A DNA stretch of 64,000 nt from CAVUWL01 sp963700105 (lineage in GTDB: Bacteria; Actinomycetota; Thermoleophilia; Solirubrobacterales; 70-9), in the NCBI GenBank assembly GCA_963700105.1, contig CAVOWL010000005.1, positions 124,001-188,000 on the forward strand, in the 5' to 3' direction. The stretch's first letter is position 1, and each line of letters opens with the position of its first letter. Under the pieces are notes generated by a model that was not told the origin of the DNA, did not search any database, and worked only from the letters and a program-made list of their open reading frames with translations. Position numbers and translations under genes: made by a program. Below are positions 7,525 through 15,691 of the stretch, piece after piece.

Positions 7525-9045
7525 TCAAGGCTCCGGGCTGGAATCTGGCTGCGCCTCGCGCATGGTCGGGAAGAGGATCACATCGCGGAGGCTCTTTGAA
7601 CCGGTCAGGATCATCATCAGCCGGTCGACGCCGAGACCGCAACCGCTGGCCGGGAGCATGCCGTATTCGAGGGCGCGAACGAACTCCTCATCGTGAGGAT
7701 GGGGACTCTCCTCGGCACCTGCTTCCTGCCGTTCGCGCTGTTCGACGAAGCGGCGCCTCTGTTCAATCGGGTCATTGATATCGGTTCCGCCCCCGACGAT
7801 CTCCATGCCGCCGACGATCCCATCGAAGGCCTCGCCGAGCAGCTTGGGGTGGTCGCGGTTGGGCTTGACCAACGGCCATATGGCGAGCGGAAGATCGACT
7901 ATGAAGGTGGGTTGAGTCAGTTTTGGCTCGATCAGCTTGCCCTGAAGCGTGTCGACGAGGGCCGCCCAATCATCGCCCGCCTCGGCATCCTCCCCCGCCA
8001 AATCCGCCAGCTGGTCGCGACTGGCATCGACGATGTCGACGCCGGCCTCCTCGATCAACGCGTCGCGGACCGAGATCCGCTTCCACGGGGTCTTGAAGTC
8101 GATCGTCTCTCCCTCCCACTCAACTCGGGTTGTTCCAAGCACGCTTCGGATCACGCCGGCCACGAGCTCCTCGGCAAAAGCCATAACGCCGCGGTAGTCG
8201 GCTCCGCCGACGAACCACTCGAGCATCGTGAACTCGGGGTTGTGCTGGGGTGAGATTCCCTCGTTGCGGAAGAACTTCCCGAGCTCATAGACATCCTCGA
8301 AGCCGCCGACGATTGCCCGCTTTAAATAGAGCTCGGTTGCGATGCGCAGAAACAGGTGGCGGTCGAGCGCGTGGTGGTGGGTCTTAAAAGGTCGAGCGGC
8401 AGCGCCCCCCGTGAGCCGCTGCAGGATCGGCGTTTCCAGCTCGATGTAGCCACGCTCATTCATGTGATCACGAATCGCCGCCAGGACCTTGGCGCGCAGC
8501 ACGAATACCTCGCGCGAGCGCTGATTAGCCATCAGGTCCAATTCGCGCTGGCGGTAGCGAGTCTCGACATCGGTAATGCCGTGGAATAGATCCGGTGGGT
8601 CTCGCAGCGCCTTGGCGAGCAGGACGCACTCGCGCAGTGAGAGGGCAAGCTGACCCCGCTGGGTGACGTAGAGATCGCCGCTCACCCCAACTATGTCACC
8701 GATATCGAGGTCCGCGAGCTGCTGGTAGGCCCGCTCGCCGAGTTGGTCAAGACGAGCGTAGATCTGCATCGTGCCCGACAGATCCCGCAGATCGAAAAAG
8801 GTCGTCTTGCCGTGGCTTCGCCGCCCCGTCAGCCGGCCGGCGATCCGGTAGGAGTACTGCGAATGCTCCCCCGCTTCCAGATCTTTCGGATCATGGGCGG
8901 CGAGAATCTCTGCGATCTTGGTGCGGTCTTCAAAGGAGCGCGGAAAGGGGTCTACGCCCTCCCCCCGCAGCCGCTCAACCTTGGCCCGCCGCTCGGCCGC
9001 CGTCGAGCTCGCCGACGGCTCAACTCGCGGCGGTGCCTCGCTCAT
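7525..9045 (-). CDS. lysS: Lysyl-tRNA synthetase, class II
   Basis: Charges tRNA-Lys with lysine in the cytoplasm. At 506 residues it has normal length. The N-terminal OB-fold anticodon-binding domain (about 55-165) carries GRLTGRRSHGKTTFFDL. The class II catalytic domain follows, with motif 1 near ERGYIELETPIL, motif 2 at FRNEGISPQHNPEFTMLEW and motif 3 at GCGLGVDRLMMIL. The tail after motif 3 (LRDVILFPTMRE) is also typical. It is the last gene of the minus-strand run argF-lgt-prmC-lysS, and its ATG overlaps the prmC stop by four bases, implying coupled translation. A tRNA-Lys gene is elsewhere in the window. Confidence 0.98.
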   Translation of the reverse strand: MSEAPPRVEPSASSTAAERRAKVERLRGEGVDPFPRSFEDRTKIAEILAAHDPKDLEAGEHSQYSYRIAGRLTGRRSHGKTTFFDLRDLSGTMQIYARLDQLGERAYQQLADLDIGDIVGVSGDLYVTQRGQLALSLRECVLLAKALRDPPDLFHGITDVETRYRQRELDLMANQRSREVFVLRAKVLAAIRDHMNERGYIELETPILQRLTGGAAARPFKTHHHALDRHLFLRIATELYLKRAIVGGFEDVYELGKFFRNEGISPQHNPEFTMLEWFVGGADYRGVMAFAEELVAGVIRSVLGTTRVEWEGETIDFKTPWKRISVRDALIEEAGVDIVDASRDQLADLAGEDAEAGDDWAALVDTLQGKLIEPKLTQPTFIVDLPLAIWPLVKPNRDHPKLLGEAFDGIVGGMEIVGGGTDINDPIEQRRRFVEQRERQEAGAEESPHPHDEEFVRALEYGMLPASGCGLGVDRLMMILTGSKSLRDVILFPTMREAQPDSSPEP

Positions 9046-9890
9046 GGAGCGAGGCCGACCGTCACCCGCTCGGCACCTTCGTGATCTGCGAGGGTGACCG
9101 CCTCGCGCAGCAGCTCACGCATCGCGGGGCCATGGTGGGTGTCGTGCTCGAGCGCCATCCTCCAGCCACTCGGGGTTTCCTCGATCAGCCCGCGGATAAC
9201 GCCCAGGCCGTCCTCACCGCAGGAGCCGGTGACCGCGATCCGCGGCTCGCGACGGATCTCGGGCGAGCGCTCTGAGATCGTCGAGTCGGTTACGTAGGGA
9301 AGGTTGGCAAGGACCAAATCGATATCGTCACCCAGGGTCTCGGGCAAGCCCTCGCAGATGATCACCTCGAGCTCAAGTCCAAGCTGCGCGGCGTTTTCGC
9401 GGGCCACGTCGGCAGCTTCAGGGGAGAGATCGGAGGCGCTGACGCGCAGGTCTGGGCGCTCGCTTAAAACGGCAAGGGCCACGGCGCCTGAGCCGGTTCC
9501 TACCTCATGCACCCGGGAGCCCTGCGGCAACTGAGTGGCAACCTCAACCAAGAGCTCGGTCTCGCGCCGCGGGACGAGAACCCGTGGGTCAACCGCGACC
9601 TCGATTTCTCGAAATCCGGCTCGTCCGAGGATGTAGGCCATCGGCTCGCGCTCGACACGGCGCTGGACCCGAACCCTGATCGCCTCAGCCACCTCCGGGC
9701 TGAGCTGACCGGCGCCGTCGCGGGAGAGCTCCTCCTCGCTGACCGAGATGGCATCGGCAACCAGCGCTTCGGCGTCGGCGCGCGGCTGCTCACAGCCCGC
9801 GGCGGCGATCGCCTCGGCGGCTGCCTCAATCGCGTCGTTTACCGTTTCAGGTTCAGGTCGCCGGCTCGGGGATGATTGGGAGGGCTGCAT
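9042..9890 (-). CDS. prmC: Release factor glutamine N5-methyltransferase
   Basis: Methylates the Gln of the GGQ motif in peptide-chain release factors, using SAM. The protein (282 aa) has an N-terminal helical domain (to about 80), AYILGRAGFREIEVAVD, RVLVPRRETELLVE, the SAM loop EVGTGSGAVALA (about 129-140) and the catalytic block at about 192-200. That block reads NLPY instead of the almost invariant NPPY, while Asn and Tyr are kept. The ATG at 9890 lies inside the end of lgt (38-bp overlap). A shorter start is possible, but no better codon is seen. PrmC next to lysS is unusual; it is often beside prfA. Confidence 0.93.
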   Translation of the reverse strand: MQPSQSSPSRRPEPETVNDAIEAAAEAIAAAGCEQPRADAEALVADAISVSEEELSRDGAGQLSPEVAEAIRVRVQRRVEREPMAYILGRAGFREIEVAVDPRVLVPRRETELLVEVATQLPQGSRVHEVGTGSGAVALAVLSERPDLRVSASDLSPEAADVARENAAQLGLELEVIICEGLPETLGDDIDLVLANLPYVTDSTISERSPEIRREPRIAVTGSCGEDGLGVIRGLIEETPSGWRMALEHDTHHGPAMRELLREAVTLADHEGAERVTVGLAP

Positions 9891-10644
9891 CGGGACGCCC
9901 GAGGCTACCGTAGCGGCGCCTCACGGCGTAGATCCAGATCACCCCTACGATCATCATCGCGAGGCTCTCAAGCTGTGCGGCGGTGAGGCCGATCGCCACC
10001 ACCTTGTTGCGTCGAATGAACTCGACCAGGAATCGCTCGGTGCCGGAATAGACCAGGTAGATCGCGAAGAGGACCCCGACCCGGAGGCGATCGCGCAGCT
10101 GCCACAAAATCCAGGCGCCGAGGCCCATCGCCAACGTCTCATAGATCGGCGTCGGTTGCACGGTGCGATCGGTAGGGAGGGTGCCATGGGGGTACGCCAT
10201 CGCCCAGGGGCCACCCCAGGGCTTGCCGTAGTCACCGTCGCCGGAGAGCTGGCATCCGCAACGCCCCACCGCGTAGCCGAGGGCGAGGGCTGGCGCCATC
10301 AGGTCGAGCAGGGTGAGGTTGAGGAAACCGCGGTAGCGGGCCCAGAGCACTACCGCCAGCGCGCCGCCGATCACGCCGCCATACCAGACCAGACCAGAGC
10401 CGGAGAAGATGCTGCCGATCAGATCGTGCTTGACACTTTGGTAGTTCTGGATGATGAAATAAAGTCGCGATCCAACGATCCCCCCGACCAGCGCCGCGAA
10501 GGCCACCTCATAGGCCCAATCCGCCGGCTTTCCGATCTCGCTCAGACGCCTGGCGATCAACGCGCCAGCCGAGAGGAAGGCGATCGCAAACATCAGTCCA
10601 AATGTCTGGAAGGTGAGCGGGCCAATGTGGATGTGGGGGTACAC
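9853..10644 (-). CDS. lgt: Prolipoprotein diacylglyceryl transferase
   Basis: Transfers diacylglycerol from phosphatidylglycerol to the lipobox cysteine of lipoprotein precursors, in the plasma membrane. The 263 residues form seven predicted membrane spans. The conserved signatures are IGPLTFQTFGLMFAI near the N-terminus, GSGLVWYGGVIGG (about 82-94), and the family signature region reading ALGYAVGRCGCQLSGDGDYG, where the essential Arg of the GRxGN-type motif is kept. TERFLVEFIRRN is the usual C-terminal block. The start is GTG at 10644. It overlaps prmC and follows argF by 9 bp. Confidence 0.96.
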   Translation of the reverse strand: MYPHIHIGPLTFQTFGLMFAIAFLSAGALIARRLSEIGKPADWAYEVAFAALVGGIVGSRLYFIIQNYQSVKHDLIGSIFSGSGLVWYGGVIGGALAVVLWARYRGFLNLTLLDLMAPALALGYAVGRCGCQLSGDGDYGKPWGGPWAMAYPHGTLPTDRTVQPTPIYETLAMGLGAWILWQLRDRLRVGVLFAIYLVYSGTERFLVEFIRRNKVVAIGLTAAQLESLAMMIVGVIWIYAVRRRYGSLGRPDAALPIIPEPAT

Positions 10645-10653
10645 GGCTGCCCC

Positions 10654-11541
10654 TCAGCCGTCCAAAAGCGTGGCGAGCAGCGCCTTCTGAGCGTGGAGGC
10701 GATTCTCGGCCTGATCCCAAACGGCGGAGCGGGGTCCATGCAGTAGCTCGGCTGAGATCTCCTCGCCCGGGTGAGCAGGCAGGCAGTGCATGACGATGGC
10801 GCTGTCCTTTGCAGCCGCCAGAAGATCCGCATCGACCTGATACGGGGCGAGGTCAGCGCGACGCCGATCGGCGTCCTCCTCATCGCCCATGCTGACCCAG
10901 ACGTCGGTGTAGATCACGTCGGCGCCGGCCACCGCGGCGCGGGGATCGTCGGTGAGAACGGCGCCGTGGCCGGGCTCGAGCTGGTAACCAGGCGGCGCGG
11001 CGAGCACGACCTCGATCCCGCTCAGCTCCCCCGCGATCACCAGGGAGCGCGCCACGTTGTTGCCGTCCCCAACGTATGCCAACCGCAGCCCGTTGAGCTG
11101 ACCGAAGCGCTCCCGCATCGTGAGCAGGTCGGCGAGTGCCTGGCAGGGGTGATGCAGCGGGGTCAGCCCGTTGATGATGGGCACCTCGGCCGCGGCGGCC
11201 AGCTCCACAACGGCCTGATCGGAGCTCGAGCGGATCACGATCGCATCGACATACCGCGAGAGCACCCGTGCGGTATCGCCGATCGACTCGCCACGCGTCA
11301 GCTGCATCTCATCGCCGCGCAGAACGATTGCAACACCACCCAACTCGGCAACGCCGACCTCAAAGGAAATCCGCGTCCGGGTCGAGGGCCGCTCAAAGAC
11401 AAGTGCGACGTTGCGCCCGCTGAGGAGCTCGGATCCGATTCGCTGCCGCCGCCCCGCTTTTAACCGCAGCGCCCGATCCAGCAATTTCTCCAGCTCGAAG
11501 GCTCCCAACTCCTCGCCACTGATGAAGTCTTGCTTTGCCAT
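10654..11541 (-). CDS. argF: Ornithine carbamoyltransferase
   Basis: Makes citrulline from ornithine and carbamoyl phosphate, a step of arginine biosynthesis. The 295-residue protein has the carbamoyl-phosphate motif STRTR (53-57), HPCQ (131-134) and the ornithine-binding HCLP (252-255). 'VGDGNNVARS' in the second domain is diagnostic for ornithine rather than aspartate transcarbamylase. No other arg gene is in the window, so the gene is detached from the usual argCJBDFR cluster and heads the lgt-prmC-lysS run. It is divergent from the endonuclease/exonuclease/phosphatase gene. Confidence 0.97.
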   Translation of the reverse strand: MAKQDFISGEELGAFELEKLLDRALRLKAGRRQRIGSELLSGRNVALVFERPSTRTRISFEVGVAELGGVAIVLRGDEMQLTRGESIGDTARVLSRYVDAIVIRSSSDQAVVELAAAAEVPIINGLTPLHHPCQALADLLTMRERFGQLNGLRLAYVGDGNNVARSLVIAGELSGIEVVLAAPPGYQLEPGHGAVLTDDPRAAVAGADVIYTDVWVSMGDEEDADRRRADLAPYQVDADLLAAAKDSAIVMHCLPAHPGEEISAELLHGPRSAVWDQAENRLHAQKALLATLLDG

Positions 11542-11624
11542 CAGCCGCTCGAACTTTTGGGCTTGGCGAACGGATCGGGTCCGGGGTGGGCTCGCAGGCG
11601 CTTCACGGCGCGGATACTAAGCCC

Positions 11625-12452
11625 GTGCAGTTCACCGCAATCGCCTGGAACCTCTTTCACGGGCGTGACTTCCCGCCCGACCCGGGTCTTCTCACCTGGC
11701 GCTCCCGGCTGCTGGGAAGAAGTGAGGCCAACGCGACCCACGTCCAAGTTAACCGCGACTTGGCGCCGGAGTTCGCGAGCCTGCTGCAAAACGCCGCCTG
11801 GGACATCGCCCTGCTGCAGGAGGCCCCGCCGCGCTTTGCCGCCCAACTCAGCCAGGCCTGCGGGGCCGAAGCGCACCGGGTCCTGACCTCCCGCAATCGC
11901 CTGGCCTTGCTGCGCCGGGCGGCGGCTCGGGTCAATCCAGATCTGATCGCCTCCGCCGAGGGCGGGTCCAACCTGAGCTTGATCCGCCGGCGCGGAGTGC
12001 TGGGGCCAATCGCTGAACGGCGCCAGTTGGCAATTCACGTTGGCCGCCCCGAGCGCCGGGCGATGGCTCTGACCGCCACCGACTCGGGCATCTGCTTCGC
12101 CAACCTTCACGCCAGCGAGCTTCCCGGCCTGGCCATCGCGGACGTCACCGCGGCGGCCGCAGCCGCCTGCGAGTGGGCGGGAGAGCGGCCGCTCCTTTTC
12201 GGCGGTGATCTCAACCTGCGACCCGCCCATAATCCGGAGTTATTCGAAGATTTGCAGCGGCGATTTGGACTGGGCGCGCCGACCGCACCGGCGGCGATCG
12301 ATCACCTCTTGGTCCGTGGACTTGCGGTGATCTCGGACCCGACGCCCTGGCCGGCCGAGCGCCGCGAGCGAGCCGAGCGGGGACGGGCGCTGAGGCTCTC
12401 CGACCACGCCCCCATCGAGGGTCGATTTTCAACAGCCGGCGTCGGGAATTGA
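11625..12452 (+). CDS. Endonuclease/exonuclease/phosphatase-fold protein
   Basis: About 275 residues with the EEP fold signatures: AWNLFHGRD (about 7-15), the catalytic Glu in LLQEAPPR (Glu66), FGGDLNLRP, DHLLVRG and the terminal SDHAPIEGRF. This metal-dependent fold includes exonuclease III, DNase I and sphingomyelinases. The sequence does not decide between nuclease and phosphatase. No signal peptide is visible. GTG at 11625 is chosen because the family's first strand starts there; the longer frame upstream runs into the divergent argF start. Confidence 0.85.
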   Translation: MQFTAIAWNLFHGRDFPPDPGLLTWRSRLLGRSEANATHVQVNRDLAPEFASLLQNAAWDIALLQEAPPRFAAQLSQACGAEAHRVLTSRNRLALLRRAAARVNPDLIASAEGGSNLSLIRRRGVLGPIAERRQLAIHVGRPERRAMALTATDSGICFANLHASELPGLAIADVTAAAAAACEWAGERPLLFGGDLNLRPAHNPELFEDLQRRFGLGAPTAPAAIDHLLVRGLAVISDPTPWPAERRERAERGRALRLSDHAPIEGRFSTAGVGN

Positions 12453-12503
12453 GATAGTCATCGAGAACCTTGAGCAAACTTCGGAGCCAGGAGGCGACCA
12501 CAG

Positions 12504-12959
12504 ATGGCCGAAAAAAAGAAAGCGGGCGCAGCAAAAAAAGTCAAAGCCGCCCCGACTGCAAAGAAAAAACCCGCCGGCGCCAGAACTGGGGCAACGAAAG
12601 CAACCGCACGTAAACCAGGTGGTCCAAAAAAAACGAACAAAGACGAAGTGGCCACCTCCAGCGGCCTCGATAGGAGCATCGAGCACTTCCGCCAAAGCCT
12701 CGAGCGCAGCGTCACCCTGAGCCGAGATCGCCTTACCGACGTCGTCGATGATGCCGTCAAGCGCGGGCGCATCACCCGCGGCGATGCCGAGAAGCTCCTC
12801 TCCGACCTGCTCAGCCGCGGCCGCAAACAGTCCGACTCGCTGCTCAAGGAGCTCGAACGACTGGTCAGCCAGGCGCGCCGCGAGGTCGGTGGGCGGGCGG
12901 AACCGGTCCGCAAACAGGCGACCCAGGCGGCGCGGCGAGCTCGTAGGAAGCTGAGCTAG
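12504..12959 (+). CDS. PhaF/phasin-like protein with histone H1-like Lys/Ala tail
   Basis: This 151-residue protein has a strongly basic, Lys/Ala/Pro-rich N-terminal 50 residues resembling histone H1 or AlgP tails. The helical body contains DRSIEHFRQSLERSVTLSRD, LTDVVDDAVKRGRITRGDAE and LLSDLLSRGRKQSDSLLKEL, and the end is Arg-rich. The body matches phasin/PhaF-type coiled coils, with the basic tail at the opposite end. Such proteins can bridge DNA and storage granules. No polyhydroxyalkanoate gene is in the window, so a DNA-binding or envelope role is equally possible. The ATG at 12504 is preceded by a good GGAGG. The A-rich runs in the tail stand out in this GC-rich DNA. Confidence 0.75.
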   Translation: MAEKKKAGAAKKVKAAPTAKKKPAGARTGATKATARKPGGPKKTNKDEVATSSGLDRSIEHFRQSLERSVTLSRDRLTDVVDDAVKRGRITRGDAEKLLSDLLSRGRKQSDSLLKELERLVSQARREVGGRAEPVRKQATQAARRARRKLS

Positions 12960-14261
12960 TTGGAGCTACTTGAGGTCGAGATTGACTCCCTCGCCTTCGG
13001 CGGGCGCGGGGTTGCCCGCGCCGACGGATACGTCGTCTTCGTCGCCGGCGCCCTGCCCGGTGACCGGGTCCGAGCCGAGGTAACGAAGTCAAAGCGCAGC
13101 TTCGCCGAGGCCACCGCGGTCGAGCTACTGCGCCCCGGCGCCGACCGCATCCCAGATACCTGCAGCCACCAGGGCGAGCCCTGTCCGGGGGCGCCGTGGC
13201 AGGGTCTTCCCTACCGGGGCCAGCTCGATCACAAGCAGCGCCAGGTCGATGAGGCGCTGCGCCGGATTGGCGGTCTCGACGGTTTCGAGCTGGAAGAGAT
13301 CGCCCCCGCGGCAGAGACCTGGCGCTACCGAAACAAGCTCGAGTACTCCTTCGGTGAGCACGAGGGTGAGACGACCCTGGGCTTTCACGCCCGCGGCCGA
13401 TGGGACCTGATCGTCGACGTCGAGGACTGCCGACTCGCCTCTAAGCCCGGTAACGCGGCGCGAAATGCGGTTCGCGAGTGGGCGCGATCGGAAGCCATCT
13501 CGCCCTACGATCGCCGCGCCAAGCGCGGAGTTCTGCGCAACCTCGTCGTCCGCGAGGGCAGGCGCAGCGGCCAGATCCAGACCCGCCTTATCACCTCAGC
13601 CGCTCCCTTTCCGCGGCCCCCCGTTGACCTCCATACCGCGATCGAGGGGCCCTCGGGTGGGACCGACGGGCCAACCGGCGCGCTCGGTGAGGAGCGCCTG
13701 CGCGAGCAGCTGTGCGGCCTGGCCCTGGAGATCTCCCCGGGATCCTTCTTTCAGACCAACACCGAGATGGCCGAAGGGCTCCATGCCGTGATCGAAGATC
13801 TGGCTGGGCTAAAGGGCAGCGAGCGCGTCTTTGACCTCTACTGCGGGATCGGCACGATCGGACTCGCGATGGCCGCCCGGGCGGGCGAGGTCTGGGGACT
13901 TGAGATCGTCGGCGAGGCGATCGGCGACGCCGAAGCCAACGCCAAGCGCAACCGGATCGAGAACGCCCACTTCCTGGCCGCCAGCGCCCGCACCGGCTTG
14001 GCGGCGCTGCTTGAGAGGGCTGGGCGGCCCGACCTGGTGGTCATTGACCCGCCGCGGGCTGGGCTCTCCCAAAAGATCGTGCGCCGGGTTATCGAGTGCG
14101 AATCGCCGCGAATTATCTACGTCTCCTGCAACCCAACGACACTCGCGCCAAACGCCTCCCAGCTGGTTGAGGCAGGCTATAGGCTGAGCCGCGTGAAGCC
14201 AGTCGACATGTTCCCCCAGACCCCCCACATCGAGTGCGTCGCGCTCTTTGAGCGTGGGTAG
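12960..14261 (+). CDS. RNA m5U methyltransferase, RlmD/TrmA family
   Basis: Methylates C5 of a uracil in rRNA or tRNA using SAM. The 433 residues comprise a TRAM domain (about 1-58, with GGRGVARADGYVVFV) and a linker with a reduced Cys set (CSHQGEPC, where RlmD-type Fe-S enzymes have four Cys). A Rossmann methyltransferase domain follows, with FDLYCGIGTIGLAMA, motif IV DPPRAG and the catalytic Cys in YVSCNP (Cys390). The end, PVDMFPQTPHIECVALFER, is standard. TTG at 12960 directly abuts the preceding stop, and TRAM similarity starts there. Whether it acts on 23S rRNA U1939 or another uracil is open. Confidence 0.92.
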   Translation: MELLEVEIDSLAFGGRGVARADGYVVFVAGALPGDRVRAEVTKSKRSFAEATAVELLRPGADRIPDTCSHQGEPCPGAPWQGLPYRGQLDHKQRQVDEALRRIGGLDGFELEEIAPAAETWRYRNKLEYSFGEHEGETTLGFHARGRWDLIVDVEDCRLASKPGNAARNAVREWARSEAISPYDRRAKRGVLRNLVVREGRRSGQIQTRLITSAAPFPRPPVDLHTAIEGPSGGTDGPTGALGEERLREQLCGLALEISPGSFFQTNTEMAEGLHAVIEDLAGLKGSERVFDLYCGIGTIGLAMAARAGEVWGLEIVGEAIGDAEANAKRNRIENAHFLAASARTGLAALLERAGRPDLVVIDPPRAGLSQKIVRRVIECESPRIIYVSCNPTTLAPNASQLVEAGYRLSRVKPVDMFPQTPHIECVALFERG

Positions 14262-15033
14262 GCGCGGATTCGGGGTCGCCGCGGGCCTCAGCCCCGAGGT
14301 CGCCCGGCCCCTTGCAGCGCGCTGTGCGGAGCTGGGCTATGCCTCGCTTTGGTCCAACGATCACCCGGGGGCAAAGGGGTTGGAGACGGTGGCGGAGTTC
14401 GCCGCCGAAACCGAGCAAACCGAGCTCGGGGTCGGGGTGATCGCGCTCGACCGAACTCCACCGCAAACGATCGCCGCCGATCTCGACCGGCTTGGCCTCG
14501 ATCGCGACCGGCTCTGGCTCGGGGTCGGCGCCGGCTTCTCGGAGAAGCCGCTTCGGCGTATGCGCGAATCTCTCTCAGAGCTGCGCGAATGCCTCCCCGG
14601 GGTTCGCCTCGTTCTCGCGGCGATGGGGCCGAAGATGTGCGAATTGGCCGGCGCCGAATACGACGGTGCCTTCTTTAATTGGATGACCCCTGCCTTCGCC
14701 GCCGCCGCCAGAATCCAGGTCGAGGCCGGCGCCAGCAGGGCCGGGCGGGAGACTCCTCCGATCTTCGGATACGTCCGCACCGCGGTGGGTGTGGATGCCT
14801 CAAAGCGCCTGCTCGGGGAGGAATCTTTTTACCGCGACCTCCACGATGGCTATCGCAATCACTTCGCCCGCCTCGGTGAGCCGGAGGGTACGGTCGGCGT
14901 CGCCGCCGCATCGGCTCCGCAGGCGCAGACCGCGCTGTCGGCCTACTTGGCGCTTGACACCCTGGTGGTCAGGGGCCTGGCGAGCGCCAATTTGGAGGCG
15001 ATGGGCGAGCTCGCCGCGGCGGCCGCCCCCTAA
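14254..15033 (+). CDS. LLM-class (F420-dependent type) oxidoreductase
   Basis: About 259 residues with a TIM-barrel luciferase-like pattern: GFGVAAGLSPEVARPLA, ELGYASLWSNDHPG, a LGVGVIALDRTPPQTIAADL strand-helix and the LWLGVGAGFSE segment. It is short for the family (usually 280-340) and lacks the C-terminal insertion. Such enzymes in actinobacteria mostly use coenzyme F420 for hydride transfer. The substrate cannot be read. GTG at 14254 (or TTG at 14248) overlaps the end of the methyltransferase gene by 8-14 bp, suggesting coupled translation. Confidence 0.8.
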   Translation: MGRRGFGVAAGLSPEVARPLAARCAELGYASLWSNDHPGAKGLETVAEFAAETEQTELGVGVIALDRTPPQTIAADLDRLGLDRDRLWLGVGAGFSEKPLRRMRESLSELRECLPGVRLVLAAMGPKMCELAGAEYDGAFFNWMTPAFAAAARIQVEAGASRAGRETPPIFGYVRTAVGVDASKRLLGEESFYRDLHDGYRNHFARLGEPEGTVGVAAASAPQAQTALSAYLALDTLVVRGLASANLEAMGELAAAAAP

Positions 15034-15635
15034 TACGGCGGCAGGTCCTCATACCACTCCCCGAGCATCCGAAAGGCTCGCCAGAAGCGCTGCTTCGCGC
15101 CCTCCTCATCCAGCGAGTCATCTATATCGGGCACGTACAGCGCATCGACGGTCGGGGTGAAGGCCTGGATCTCGCCCTCTCGTGACTCGATCGGGCGCGA
15201 TAGGGGAAGCTCCAGCTCGTTTAGGATCCGCAGCGCCGGAGCCCCCATCACGACGACGATCTTTGGCTGGACGATCGCGATCTCCTCGACCAGGCGGCGC
15301 ACGCACTCGCTCGCGGCAAGGTCGGGCTCCCCGATCGGGCACTTCACACAGAGGGTGCCGTAGACGACGAGCGGGTCGATCCCCAGGCGCTTGAAGCTTT
15401 TCATCAGGGCGTTGCCGGCGCGACCGTAGAAGGCGACGCCCTCCTCGATCTCAGAGCTCGCCGGTGCCTGCTTGAGCATGAAGATGTCGGCCTGGGGATG
15501 ACCCGAGCCCAGCACCGGCATCAGCTTCCCGCGCGGACAGTGGGGGCACTCCTGCAGTTCCCGCGTCAGCTGGTTGAGCTCGCGAATCGCCCGCTCTAGG
15601 TACTTCTCCCGGATCTCATCATCGGTGGTTGGCAT
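15030..15635 (-). CDS. Uracil-DNA glycosylase-like Fe-S protein
   Basis: About 201 residues related to family 4/5 uracil-DNA glycosylases. It has CPHC (Cys30, Cys33) and CVKC (Cys96, Cys99), which would hold a 4Fe-4S cluster, GSGHPQADIFMLKQAP, and FYGRAGNALMKSFKRLGID. Family 4 enzymes normally have GExPGxxE at the active site. Here the segment reads KQAPASSEIEE, so the usual Gly and acidic residue are altered and activity on uracil is not certain. The ATG at 15635 fits the family's N-terminus. An alternative ATG at 15692 overlaps the preceding gene's stop as TGATG and would add 19 low-complexity residues. Confidence 0.75.
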   Translation of the reverse strand: MPTTDDEIREKYLERAIRELNQLTRELQECPHCPRGKLMPVLGSGHPQADIFMLKQAPASSEIEEGVAFYGRAGNALMKSFKRLGIDPLVVYGTLCVKCPIGEPDLAASECVRRLVEEIAIVQPKIVVVMGAPALRILNELELPLSRPIESREGEIQAFTPTVDALYVPDIDDSLDEEGAKQRFWRAFRMLGEWYEDLPPY

Positions 15636-15691
15636 CGCCGGGGATCTCTTTGACGGACCGGGCGCGGGTCCTCTGCGGCCACCCGCCTGCA

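Noticed and set aside
9748..10746. Plus-strand frame of 332 codons over lgt and prmC
   Set aside because: Antisense reading of high-GC coding DNA, with no recognisable motifs; lgt and prmC are unmistakable on the minus strand.
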